Positions 15,088-24,111 of a stretch of 64,000 bases of DNA are shown here, one piece after another. Within the stretch, counting starts at the first letter, position 1. Each line of letters starts with the position of its first letter. The position numbers were made by a program, and so were the translations under genes. The notes beneath the pieces were generated by a model. It had not been told where the DNA came from and ran no database searches. It saw only the letters and a list, made by a program, of their open reading frames with translations. The stretch comes from Anaerolineales bacterium. Lineage in GTDB: Bacteria; Chloroflexota; Anaerolineae; Anaerolineales; Villigracilaceae. The DNA is taken from assembly GCA_030583885.1 (NCBI GenBank), contig CP129480.1, forward strand, positions 3,846,714 to 3,910,713, given 5' to 3'.

Positions 15088-17330
15088 ACATATCATCAAA
15101 ATCATCCGCCCAGCAGCAAAAACAGGCGAGGAAACGCAATTGGTATTTGATTATTGGCGCGATACTGGTCGCTCTGATCACTTTCATGGCCATCTTCGGT
15201 CCAAGCATCGCACCACAAGACCCGATGCAGGAAAACTACTCCTTGGCCGTGGATGGGAAAATCCGCACACCGCCGTATAAAATGTTTCAAGTGGAAGGTT
15301 ACCCGCTCGGCACGGACCGCTTCGGGCGGGACCTGTTAAGCCGCATCCTATGGGGCGTGCGCCCAACATTTATAATGGTGCTGACGGTGGCAGGTGTACG
15401 CCTGCTGCTTGGGATTATCCTTGGCATGGCAACAGGTTGGCTGGAAGGCCGCAAAGGACGCATTTTGGAATCCCTGCTTTCCACTGCCCTATCCATACCG
15501 GTATTGATCGCTGCCATCTTTGGCATTTACATGGTCGGCATTGATAAGGGCCTGTCTGCATTCATCATCGGATTGGGATTAACAGGTTGGGCAGAATCAG
15601 CCCGGATGGTCAGCGAACAGACGCGTGCGATCAAACACCAAACCTTCGTCGAAGCGGCACGCGCGCTTGGGGCATCCAACCCCCGCATCCTATACATCCA
15701 CGTTCTGGGCCAGATCATGTCCATGCTTTGGATCCTCCTGGCGTTTGAGATCAGCGCCACGTTGCTCGTCTCGGCGGAACTGGGTTTTCTCGGATATTAC
15801 ATCGGCGGTGGAATCTGGATCGAGATATTGGATTTCGTGACAGTGAATGTCGAAAGCCTGCCCGAGTTGGGGCAGATGCTCGCCTCCTCCCTGGTAAAAA
15901 TTACAGACCCGACCATACTACTGATTGTCGGGAGTATCATCTGCATCGGCGTGCTTGGCTTCAACCTGCTCGGTGAGGGCCTGCGCAGACAAATGAGTCA
16001 GGAAAACATGCGCAGCGTCAGCCGCTCCGGATTCCTGACCCCGGCCACCGAAGAATGGTTGGAGGAACGAATATTCCGCCCCACAGCGATCTGGATGGAG
16101 GAAAATCACCGCCGCATTTGGGTTATCGGCGGACTGTTCTCTTTCATTGCCGGCGGATGGATCATTTACAGGACAGTTTACATTCCCCCGGTCACTACCA
16201 AAGCAATACAGTTCGAGGTCCCCGGTGGACATTTATGGGCAGGTGAAAGGGGCGATCCATTCGGCACATTCCATGTCGCCGCCAGTATTGACACGGAGCC
16301 TCAATTTCTTTGGAAGATCTCCATCCCCGGTGGACCATCGGGGAAACCCGCTGTGACTAGCGATGGCACCCTCATCATCACAGGGTTGGAAAAACATGCT
16401 ATTGCTGTTGACCCGCATGGAAAGGTCCTATGGCAAACCCAACTGGAGGAAATACCCATCGGGACACCCGCACTGGATGCGAACGGGTATATTTTCATTT
16501 CGGATATGAAAGGCGGTATGACCGCGCTTGCCGCGGATGGGACGATACTCTGGCGTAAACAAGTAACCGCTGGACGCATTGCCACCTCAGGCCCGATCGT
16601 CGATGCAAATGGTAATATTTATTTCACCGTTGTGGAAGACGTCTATGCGCTCAATCCGCAAGGTGAAATTCTCTGGAAGGCCTTCGCTGCAGACGCCTAC
16701 CTGGAAGAACCTCCACGCCTCAGCCTCGACCAAACCATGCTCTTTCTCAAAAACACCGTCATTCAAGCACAGACGGGCAGGCACATTGAAATTCCCATCG
16801 GTTCACCAGATCAATATCTATTTTCAGACCCAACCTATTTCAGCGGTGCCGATGGACAAAACTATTATCGACTCGGCCACGAGATCATGGGCTGGCGTCT
16901 GGACGGCAGGGACATCATCACCGACCCCGGGTATACCTGGAATCACGGCGCCTCGGTTTTATATACACCCTTCGAGCAGGGCGTCACCCCAAACAAACTG
17001 CATTGGATGTTCTACTCCACTTCCTGGACAGACTCCCGCATGGTTTGGATCGATATTCAAAAACGCGTCATCGGGAATTACCGTTTCTCCTACCCCAACG
17101 GAAAATTCATCGCCATGGGTGAAAAAGAGGAAGCCTACCTATGCGGTTCAATAGATGTCAAGGTCCTTTGTATCCGCATACCCCCCGGCGCCGAAGCCCC
17201 AACATGGACAATAGGCATTGACAGCCACACACCAGCCATTGGCGGCGTGCTTGTCCCCGGCCGCATTTACATCGCAATCAAGGCAGACGGTATCCATGCC
17301 TTTGGAACAAATCAAGAAGGAATGCCATGA
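15084..17330 (+). CDS. DppC-like ABC permease fused to a PQQ-type beta-propeller
   Basis: 748 residues, more than twice the usual DppC length. Residues 20-330 are a complete DppC/OppC-type permease (TDRFGRDLLSRILWG motif, EAA loop EAARALGASNPRILYIHV, six TM helices). A seventh TM helix at about 344-364 carries the chain across the membrane, and residues 395-745 form repeated blades of the PQQ-binding-like (quinoprotein) type: GTLIITGLEKHAIAVDPHG, then GYIFISDMKGGMTALAADG, then GNIYFTVVEDVYALNPQG. The propeller should lie outside the membrane and might stand in for a solute-binding protein. The frame is open with no sign of a sequencing join. Overlaps its neighbours by 4 bases on both sides. 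Confidence 0.85.
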   Translation: MNISSKSSAQQQKQARKRNWYLIIGAILVALITFMAIFGPSIAPQDPMQENYSLAVDGKIRTPPYKMFQVEGYPLGTDRFGRDLLSRILWGVRPTFIMVLTVAGVRLLLGIILGMATGWLEGRKGRILESLLSTALSIPVLIAAIFGIYMVGIDKGLSAFIIGLGLTGWAESARMVSEQTRAIKHQTFVEAARALGASNPRILYIHVLGQIMSMLWILLAFEISATLLVSAELGFLGYYIGGGIWIEILDFVTVNVESLPELGQMLASSLVKITDPTILLIVGSIICIGVLGFNLLGEGLRRQMSQENMRSVSRSGFLTPATEEWLEERIFRPTAIWMEENHRRIWVIGGLFSFIAGGWIIYRTVYIPPVTTKAIQFEVPGGHLWAGERGDPFGTFHVAASIDTEPQFLWKISIPGGPSGKPAVTSDGTLIITGLEKHAIAVDPHGKVLWQTQLEEIPIGTPALDANGYIFISDMKGGMTALAADGTILWRKQVTAGRIATSGPIVDANGNIYFTVVEDVYALNPQGEILWKAFAADAYLEEPPRLSLDQTMLFLKNTVIQAQTGRHIEIPIGSPDQYLFSDPTYFSGADGQNYYRLGHEIMGWRLDGRDIITDPGYTWNHGASVLYTPFEQGVTPNKLHWMFYSTSWTDSRMVWIDIQKRVIGNYRFSYPNGKFIAMGEKEEAYLCGSIDVKVLCIRIPPGAEAPTWTIGIDSHTPAIGGVLVPGRIYIAIKADGIHAFGTNQEGMP

Positions 17331-18739
17331 AAACCCTGATAAAAAACGGAACACTCGTCACCGCAGCAGATACAATCCAATCAGACATCTTGATCGAGGA
17401 CGAAACCATTGTCCGCAACGGACTCAATCTGGAAGTTGATCCCGACCATGTGATAGACGCGCTCAACAAGCTGATCCTGCCCGGCGGCGTGGACCCGCAT
17501 GTCCATTTGGATCTGCCCATGTTCGACACGGTCTCCTCCGACGACCATTACAGCGGTCACAAGGCTGCCGCATTCGGCGGAACGACCACCGTGATGGACT
17601 TTGTCGTCCTTGAAGAGAAAGGCTTTGAGCATTCCATGGACGTGTGGATGAAGAAGTCGGAAAAAGCCGCCATCGATTATTCCTTCCACATGAACCTGAC
17701 CCGCTTCAATGACCGGATCGCAAAAGACATACCATCCCTGATGAAAATGGGGATCCAAACGCTCAAAGTCTTCACCGCCTATAATGGACGGCTGCGCATT
17801 GACGATGGCAGCATCTTCAGAGCCTTGCAAATCGCCAGGGACAACGGCATGCTGGTGATGGCGCATTGCGAGAACGGAGATGTCATCGAAACGCTTGTCG
17901 AACAGGCCCTTGCGGCGGGACATACCTCCCCGGAATGGCACGCATTGACCAGACCCGGCTGGGGCGCCGTAGACGCCACCTTGCGGGTGGCAGGCATGGC
18001 GGCCGGGGCGGATGCGGCGGTGTACATCGTCCACATGAACATGGGCGGTGAAGTGGACATGCTCCAGTACGCGCGTGAACGCGGCGTCCGAGTAATGGGC
18101 GAGACCTGTCCGCAATATTTGTTCTTCACCATGGATCATTTGCGCCGGCCGGATGCCGCAAAGTGGATCTGCTCCCCGCCTATGCGAACGGAACAGGACA
18201 ATGCACGGCTGTGGGACGGTCTGCACGAGGGCATCCTGCAAACCGTCGGTACGGACCACTGTCCCTTTTTCTTTGACGGCACAAAGCCGATCATGTATGA
18301 AGGCGAACAGATTGCCATCCCCGGCAAGGAACTTGGCAAAAATGATTTCACCAAAATCCCAAACGGCCTGCCCGGCATTCAAGACCGCCTGCCCATCCTA
18401 TGGACCCAGGGCGTGGGCGGCGGCAGGATCAGCATGAACCAGTTTGTTGCACTGACCAGTACAAATCCCGCAAGGATCTTTGGGCTATATCCGCGCAAGG
18501 GCTCATTGCTGCCCGGCGCGGACGCGGACATTGTGATTTGGGATCCGCAGAAAAAAGTGACCTATGGCACGGCGATGTCGCATCAACGTACAGACTACAG
18601 TTTGTATGAAGGCTGGGAGTTGACGGGTTACCCCGAAAAAGTTTTTCTGCGCGGAAAATTGATCGTGGATGGCGGCGAATGGAAAGGCAAACGCGGCGAA
18701 GGGCAATTCCTGAAACGCGGCGAAGGGGAGATCTTGTAA
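17327..18739 (+). CDS. Dihydropyrimidinase / D-hydantoinase family amidohydrolase
   Basis: 470 residues. TIM-barrel amidohydrolase with the first metal motif GGVDPHVHLDLP, the lysine expected to be carbamylated in TLKVFTAYNG, metal His in MAHCENGD and VHMNMGG, and the last metal Asp in GTDHCPFFF. Opens cyclic amide rings (hydantoins, dihydropyrimidines). The last ~25 residues are Lys/Gly/Glu-rich. Co-transcribed with the two permeases (4-base overlap), so the transporter may import a cyclic amide or its product. The exact substrate cannot be read from sequence. Confidence 0.88.
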   Translation: MKTLIKNGTLVTAADTIQSDILIEDETIVRNGLNLEVDPDHVIDALNKLILPGGVDPHVHLDLPMFDTVSSDDHYSGHKAAAFGGTTTVMDFVVLEEKGFEHSMDVWMKKSEKAAIDYSFHMNLTRFNDRIAKDIPSLMKMGIQTLKVFTAYNGRLRIDDGSIFRALQIARDNGMLVMAHCENGDVIETLVEQALAAGHTSPEWHALTRPGWGAVDATLRVAGMAAGADAAVYIVHMNMGGEVDMLQYARERGVRVMGETCPQYLFFTMDHLRRPDAAKWICSPPMRTEQDNARLWDGLHEGILQTVGTDHCPFFFDGTKPIMYEGEQIAIPGKELGKNDFTKIPNGLPGIQDRLPILWTQGVGGGRISMNQFVALTSTNPARIFGLYPRKGSLLPGADADIVIWDPQKKVTYGTAMSHQRTDYSLYEGWELTGYPEKVFLRGKLIVDGGEWKGKRGEGQFLKRGEGEIL

Positions 18740-19116
18740 TGCCCAAGAAAAAACCCATCATTCATTGTGACACGCTTGTAGTTCACTGCATGGACTATCG
18801 CCTGCAAAAGTTCCTGCAACCATGGATCACGGTGCGCTTCGGTTATGATAATTTCGATATCATCTCGCTGGCAGGCGGCGTACACGACTACGAGATGGTC
18901 CTGAAATATGTCTCGTTTGCGGTAAAAATCCACACCATTGAGACAGTGTGCCTGATCAACCACGAAGATTGCCGCGCCTACGGTCGCGACGGAACGTACA
19001 AACGTCACAAGCGCGATCTGATCGACGCCCGCACCAAGATCAAAGGCCTGTTCCCACAATTAAATGTGGAAGCTTTCTATCTGCACTTGGATGGGACGTT
19101 TGAGATGATCTTATAG
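18739..19116 (+). CDS. Short beta-carbonic-anhydrase-like protein
   Basis: 125 residues starting at an ATG that overlaps the preceding TAA (TAATG). It has the beta-carbonic anhydrase zinc motifs in the right order: Cys17-x-Asp19-x-Arg21 (HCMDYR) and His75-x-x-Cys78 (NHEDC). The protein is much shorter than classical enzymes (about 190-220 residues) and ends soon after the fold core. It could be a reduced carbonic anhydrase or a related zinc protein. The SulP anion transporter follows after 116 bases on the same strand, a pairing that would fit bicarbonate supply. Confidence 0.75.
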   Translation: MPKKKPIIHCDTLVVHCMDYRLQKFLQPWITVRFGYDNFDIISLAGGVHDYEMVLKYVSFAVKIHTIETVCLINHEDCRAYGRDGTYKRHKRDLIDARTKIKGLFPQLNVEAFYLHLDGTFEMIL

Positions 19117-19232
19117 CCGGAATTTGTCCCAATAAGCATTAATAATGATAAAATTCCACCCGATCTAACCAAAGGACGCCTTGGGGGAGCACCGAGCCTT
19201 TGGGAATATCTATTATTTTCGGAGAACCTAAT

Positions 19233-20897
19233 ATGCCAAGGCGTTCCCTGACTCACCTGTACAAGGACGAGTTCGTAAACTATTCACCTGCCAAATGCCA
19301 GCAGGATCTGCTGGCAGGTCTCACCGTCGCTGCAGTTGCATTGCCGCTGGCGCTTGCCTTCGGGGTCGCTTCCGGCGCGTCCGCCGCGGCGGGGTTGGTC
19401 ACTGCCATCCTTGCGGGATTTATCATGGGCGCCCTCACCGGCGCGCCGTTCCAGATCAGCGGACCCACGGGCGCTATGTCCGCGGTGTTGATCGTACTTG
19501 TCCAACGTTACGGCCTTGAAGGCATCTGGGTCGCAGGTTTGTTTTCAGGCGCCCTGCTTCTGTTCATCGGCATCATGCGTCTCGGCCGCTTCATCGCCTT
19601 CATCCCCGCCCCCGTCATCAGTGGCTTCACATCGGGCATCGCCCTCATCATCTTCATCGGCCAGATCGATAACTTCCTCGGCATCAAGACTCCCGCCGTC
19701 GAAACCGCCGCGCAAAAATTTTTGGGATATTTCAACGGCAGATTTACCCCCGAACCCCAGACATTGACTCTCGGACTGGTTGTGATCGGGACAATGATCT
19801 TCATGCCGAAGAAATGGAGTGCGAAATTCCCCGCCTCCCTGCTCGGACTTATCCTTGCCACGCTTCTTTCGTGGACCTTGAACTGGTCTGCCCCAGCCAT
19901 CGGAGCCATCCCCCAAACTCTGCTTTTGGAAGATCGACTGAGCCTCGCCAACATACCACGGAATAATCTCTCCGATTTCATTGCCCCCGTCCTGACCATC
20001 ACCGCACTGGGCGCCGTGGAATCGTTATTGGCCGGCGCGGTCGGCTCGAACATGACGGGCATTCGCATGCAGGCCAATCAGGAGCTCATTGCACAAGGCA
20101 TCGGCAACATGGTCATCCCCTTCTTCGGCGGAGTGCCTGCCACCGCCGCCATCGCCCGTTCGAGTGTGGGAATCAAATCGGGCGGGCAGACTCGCCTCGT
20201 GAGCATCGTCCATGCGGTTGGAATGCTGTTGTCCATGGTTTTGCTGGCGCCATTAATGGGACGAATCCCATTGGCGGCATTGGCGGGCGTGCTGATGGTC
20301 ACCGCCGTGCGCATGAACGAGTGGGACGCGATCAAGTTCATCTTTGGCAAACGCTTCAAAACCGACATGATCGCCTTCATCATCACCATGCTCGCCACCA
20401 TCGTGCTTGACCTGACGCAGGCCATCCTGATCGGTTCCTTCCTTGCTGGCGCGGTCTTCCTCAACAAGATCGCCAGCATTGACATCAACGTGCAGGAGGT
20501 GGATACGGAACGGCTCAAGCAAAAGGGAATCGAAACCACGGGCACATGTCAGCATGTGAAAGTTGCATTTCTCACGGGTCCGCTCTTCTTTGCGGCGACG
20601 GGTCCGTTCAACGAGGCATTCTCAAACCTTAAAGATACCCACGCGCTGATCCTATCCATGCGCGGCGTATCGCTGATTGACACGGCGGGCATCGAAGCCA
20701 TCCACCGTTTGCATGAGAAACTCCACAAACAAGGCGGCACATTGATGTTTGCAGGCGTCCATGACAATGCATATAAGATGATGAAGCGCGGCGGACTCGT
20801 GCAAACCGTCGGGGAGGAAAACTATTTCTGGTCCAGCGATCAGGCCATCGTCGAAGCGGAGAAGCGGGGATGTCAATTCTGCAATCAGCTTTTTTGA
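19233..20897 (+). CDS. SulP-family anion transporter with STAS domain
   Basis: 554 residues from the ATG at 19233, chosen for the GGAG ribosome site 8 bases upstream. Membrane domain with the SulP signature near the N-terminus (AVALPLALAFGVASG) and QISGPTGAMSAVL, about 12-14 TM segments, then a C-terminal STAS domain (about residues 430-540, with SLIDTAGIEAIHRLHEK). SulP proteins carry sulfate, bicarbonate or dicarboxylates; the neighbouring carbonic-anhydrase-like gene makes bicarbonate a reasonable guess. A stem CCAAAGG/CCTTTGG at 19169-19203 lies in its leader. The 3' end overlaps the convergent plsC gene by 13 bases. Confidence 0.9.
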   Translation: MPRRSLTHLYKDEFVNYSPAKCQQDLLAGLTVAAVALPLALAFGVASGASAAAGLVTAILAGFIMGALTGAPFQISGPTGAMSAVLIVLVQRYGLEGIWVAGLFSGALLLFIGIMRLGRFIAFIPAPVISGFTSGIALIIFIGQIDNFLGIKTPAVETAAQKFLGYFNGRFTPEPQTLTLGLVVIGTMIFMPKKWSAKFPASLLGLILATLLSWTLNWSAPAIGAIPQTLLLEDRLSLANIPRNNLSDFIAPVLTITALGAVESLLAGAVGSNMTGIRMQANQELIAQGIGNMVIPFFGGVPATAAIARSSVGIKSGGQTRLVSIVHAVGMLLSMVLLAPLMGRIPLAALAGVLMVTAVRMNEWDAIKFIFGKRFKTDMIAFIITMLATIVLDLTQAILIGSFLAGAVFLNKIASIDINVQEVDTERLKQKGIETTGTCQHVKVAFLTGPLFFAATGPFNEAFSNLKDTHALILSMRGVSLIDTAGIEAIHRLHEKLHKQGGTLMFAGVHDNAYKMMKRGGLVQTVGEENYFWSSDQAIVEAEKRGCQFCNQLF

Positions 20898-21562
20898 AGC
20901 AATTCCTTTGTTCGTGGAAAGTCCCCATAGTATCCGCGATATTTCTCCGGCAGCATCGCCGCTATACGGCACATCACCTCATCCATCGCAGACTGCAACA
21001 GTGCATCCCGTTTCGCGCCTTTGACGGATTTAATGTCGGGCGGGTGGTACAGTTCATCCCCGGCCGTGATGGTGATCTTTAATTTCTGAAATTTCTTCAA
21101 ACGTGCGACCACATCGGCATCCTCCGTGCCGGTCAACGCGACGGGAATGATGCCCACCTTTGCCGTACTTGCAATGTAAATCGCACCGGGCTCCGCCTTA
21201 AGCAGGCGCGCTGTTTTCGAGCGTGTGCCTTCGGGTGCAATGACCATCACGCCGCCATTCTTCAAACGCGCAATGAACTCACGCATGGCATTCATATCGG
21301 CCTGCCCGCGTGTCAGCCACGTCACCCGCAGCCAGCGGGCGATGATCCGCGCAAGGAAATGTTTTTTATACTTGTCAGTCAGAGGATGGATGAGATCATC
21401 GTTATCAATGACGTAATACACCACCAGCGAATCCAGGCGGCCGAGATGATTCGATGCCAGCATGTATCCGCCTTTGGGCAGTTTACTGACATCGCCGTGC
21501 ACTTCGATATCTGCGAAGAGCGGCAGGATTCTTCGCGCAAAAAAGCGGACCGATGCGCTCAT
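20885..21562 (-). CDS. 1-acylglycerol-3-phosphate acyltransferase (PlsC family), copy 2
   Basis: 225 residues. Acyltransferase motif I NHLGRLD (HX4D type, here NHLGRLDS), motif III APEGTRSK, and a Pro/Val segment GIIPVALTG. Adds an acyl chain to lysophosphatidic acid at the cytoplasmic membrane. Overlaps the upstream plsC paralogue by 4 bases; the two share the C-terminal segment MCRIAAMLPE. About 35-40% alike by eye, so an old duplication. Confidence 0.88.
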   Translation of the reverse strand: MSASVRFFARRILPLFADIEVHGDVSKLPKGGYMLASNHLGRLDSLVVYYVIDNDDLIHPLTDKYKKHFLARIIARWLRVTWLTRGQADMNAMREFIARLKNGGVMVIAPEGTRSKTARLLKAEPGAIYIASTAKVGIIPVALTGTEDADVVARLKKFQKLKITITAGDELYHPPDIKSVKGAKRDALLQSAMDEVMCRIAAMLPEKYRGYYGDFPRTKELLQKS

Positions 21563-22227
21563 GCTTTCTCTGCAAGGATTTCCTTCAAGCGCGGATGCCC
21601 GGCGTAAAATCCGCGATTGTGTTCAGGCAGCATCGCCGCAATACGGCACATGATCTCGTCTGTGTATTGCTGTAAAGCTTCGTCGCGGTTTTCCTTTGGA
21701 AAAGGCGGAAGGATGAACGTTTTCCCGGCGGTCAATTTGATATGAGTGCGTCTAAGGCGCTTGAGATTTCCCTTGAAAATGCGGTCTTCAGTGCCGGAGA
21801 TCGCCACAGGCACGATCTGCCAGCCCATTTTGGATGCCAGATAGGCCACGCCGGGTTTGCCCTGCGCCATTTTTTCATCGCGGGCACGCGTACCCTCGGG
21901 TGCAATCACAAGGGTCTGACCCTGCTCCATGCGTTTTATCATCTCGCGCATGGATTTCAAGTCTGCATTGAAGCGGTCAACGAAAATGAAGTTGAGGTGT
22001 TTTCCCAGCCACTTGAGCAGCGGATTCTCCTGCCACTTCTCAGCAACAGGGATGAACAGGTTCCAGTTATCCAATCCGTAATACGCCATCGGCGCATCCA
22101 GAAAACCGAGGTGGTTCGTGGCAATAACAAACCCGCCTTTTTCGGGCAGGTTTTCATAACCGCTTACCTCTATTTTTGTGATCAACTTTAGAACCGCATG
22201 GATGAGCCAGCGCAGGAATTTTTTCAT
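21559..22227 (-). CDS. 1-acylglycerol-3-phosphate acyltransferase (PlsC family), copy 1
   Basis: 222 residues with NHLGFLDAP (HX4D), APEGTRARDEK and IVPVAISG, the three conserved acyltransferase blocks. Same reaction class as the next gene. First gene of the minus-strand pair. Which of the two is the housekeeping PlsC is not decidable here; the second could act on another lysolipid. Confidence 0.88.
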   Translation of the reverse strand: MKKFLRWLIHAVLKLITKIEVSGYENLPEKGGFVIATNHLGFLDAPMAYYGLDNWNLFIPVAEKWQENPLLKWLGKHLNFIFVDRFNADLKSMREMIKRMEQGQTLVIAPEGTRARDEKMAQGKPGVAYLASKMGWQIVPVAISGTEDRIFKGNLKRLRRTHIKLTAGKTFILPPFPKENRDEALQQYTDEIMCRIAAMLPEHNRGFYAGHPRLKEILAEKA

Positions 22228-22289
22228 GTTTTAATTTTACACGGTTTTACATCCATACCCTGCCTTTTCATGGTGAACCCAGGTTGAAT

Positions 22290-22322
22290 AATAAGAACAC
22301 CCTGCTCCATCGAACAGGGTGC
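22290..22322 (-). terminator. Intrinsic terminator of the PilZ gene
   Basis: On the minus strand a CACCCTG/CAGGGTG stem is followed by TTCTTATT, 20 bases after the PilZ gene stop codon. Confidence 0.7.
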
Positions 22323-22340
22323 GGATCGTCTGCAGCTCGC

Positions 22341-22733
22341 TCATTTTCCCCACAAGTAATCGGTGTTGCTTTTATGATGCGGTTGTCTCTGCATCCCATA
22401 GGTGTTGAACATTTTGACGAAAATATCATAATCGGCGGGAGTCATGTTGATCAATTGAAAACCAACATTATAGATGGTTGGGTCATACGGATCGACCTGG
22501 CACCACCTTGCGCGGGCAGTGAAGGTCAGGTGGCTTTTATTCGATATTTCGCCTGTATGATCAATGCGGAGTTTAAAATTGGTACCCAGCGGGATAGGCT
22601 GACTGCTCTCCACCTTAAACCCACCCGTGCTGATATCCGAAAGCTGCCCGACCAGTGTACCGGTTACTTCATTGAGCACCCGCATGTAATAGGAAAAATT
22701 CTTCCGTGACAGTTTTCGCCGCTCGTTTGCCAT
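22341..22733 (-). CDS. PilZ-domain protein
   Basis: 130 residues from the ATG at 22733 (AGGAAAGGA upstream). The c-di-GMP-binding features are visible: basic start RRKLSRKNF and the DISTGG motif ([DN]xSxxG) about 25 residues on, followed by the beta-barrel pattern with FKVESSQPIPLG. Single-domain PilZ proteins bind c-di-GMP and act on motility, adhesion or polysaccharide machinery. Monocistronic with its own terminator. A second PilZ gene is at 31195. Confidence 0.85.
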   Translation of the reverse strand: MANERRKLSRKNFSYYMRVLNEVTGTLVGQLSDISTGGFKVESSQPIPLGTNFKLRIDHTGEISNKSHLTFTARARWCQVDPYDPTIYNVGFQLINMTPADYDIFVKMFNTYGMQRQPHHKSNTDYLWGK

Positions 22734-22840
22734 GGGAACATCCTTTCCTAACAAAAATGCAAGGTGTGTTCAGTATATAGCAGGAGCCGGCTTTGTGCAA
22801 GGTTTTTATGTGATTTTCAGGGGAAAATCAGCGGATTTGA

Positions 22841-23992
22841 TCAATCCCATTTTCTCAAAATATGGGTCAGGATCGTTGCACCCGAGCCGCCAATATTTTG
22901 TGCCATGCCGATCTTTGCATCATCCACCTGCGTTTCCCCGCACTCCCCCCGCAGCTGCTGGACGACCTCCACGATCTGATACATGCCCGTCGCACCGACC
23001 GGGTGGCCGCGGGCTTTTAATCCGCCCCTTGTACAGACGGGCACTCTGCCCTGCGGGCTGATCTCGTTATCGAGACCAAGCCGTACGCCTTTGCCTCTTT
23101 CCACAAATCCGCTTGCCTCCAGGGAAAGCACCGCCATGATCGAGAAGGCATCATGCAACTCAAAAAAGTCGATCGCTTCGGGAGTAACCCCCGCCATGTC
23201 ATACGCGTGTTTGGAGGATAAATATGCCGCCTGCAAAAAGAGCGGATCCCTGCGGGAGTGGACGCCGATCGTATCCGTCGCAGCCGCCGAAGCCGCAACG
23301 ACGATTTTCGGCCTGCGCGCCACTTTCTCGGCAGGGACGATGATGGCCGCCGCCGCGCCGTCGCCTGTCGGGGATGCATCCAGCAGGTTGATCGGGGTTG
23401 CCACCATCGAAGATCGCTCGAACGTTTCGACCGTGATCTTTTCATGCAGACGCGCAAACGGATTATGCATGGCGTTGGCATGGGCATTGATCGAAAACGG
23501 CGCGAAGTCCTCGTGTTTCCAGCCGAACTCATGCAGGTATCTGCGCATGACCAGCGCATTGATTCCCACGAACGAAATCCCCTGCTCCACCTCGTAATCC
23601 GCGTCGGCGGCGGTGGCCAGTGCGGCGGTGACATCGCGCCCCGGCTTGTCCGTCATCTTTTCGACACCCACTACCAGCGCTGACTCTACGTCGCCGGAAG
23701 CAACCGCCATCAGCGCGGAACGAAACGCGGCGGCTCCGGATCCACATGCCGCTTCGATCTTAACCGCCTCCTGTTTCCACAGCCCGATCCAATCGGCAAA
23801 AAAGGTCCCCAGCTGATTCTGCCCGCTGACCATGGAGGAAAGCATGTTGCCGACAAAGAGCGCATCCACCTTCTCCAGGCCCGCATCCTGCAGGGCGGCA
23901 AAGGCGGCCTGCCCGCCGATCTCGCGCAGGGACTGATTCCAATGCTCATCCACCTTTGTCTGGCCAATTCCAAGAATGGCAACCTGTCGCAT
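22841..23992 (-). CDS. Thiolase (SCP2-type acetyl-CoA acetyltransferase)
   Basis: 383 residues. Nucleophilic Cys83 in EAACGSGAAAF, His in ELHDAFSI, and the GHPVGATG signature near the C-terminus, in the order seen in the SCP2-like thiolase branch, with NIGGSGAT closing the active site. Catalyses acyl-CoA + acetyl-CoA exchange. SCP2-like members often need a small DUF35/OB-fold partner; none is seen next to it here. Monocistronic. Confidence 0.88.
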   Translation of the reverse strand: MRQVAILGIGQTKVDEHWNQSLREIGGQAAFAALQDAGLEKVDALFVGNMLSSMVSGQNQLGTFFADWIGLWKQEAVKIEAACGSGAAAFRSALMAVASGDVESALVVGVEKMTDKPGRDVTAALATAADADYEVEQGISFVGINALVMRRYLHEFGWKHEDFAPFSINAHANAMHNPFARLHEKITVETFERSSMVATPINLLDASPTGDGAAAAIIVPAEKVARRPKIVVAASAAATDTIGVHSRRDPLFLQAAYLSSKHAYDMAGVTPEAIDFFELHDAFSIMAVLSLEASGFVERGKGVRLGLDNEISPQGRVPVCTRGGLKARGHPVGATGMYQIVEVVQQLRGECGETQVDDAKIGMAQNIGGSGATILTHILRKWD

Positions 23993-24111
23993 AAATACCT
24001 CGGCTAAATTCTACCGCATCCCGCTATCAGGAACTATCATATAAATTGGAGGGATAAAACCGTTGCACGTTCGTGCTTTTCTTGCTATGCTTGCATGGAG
24101 TTGAAAGTATC

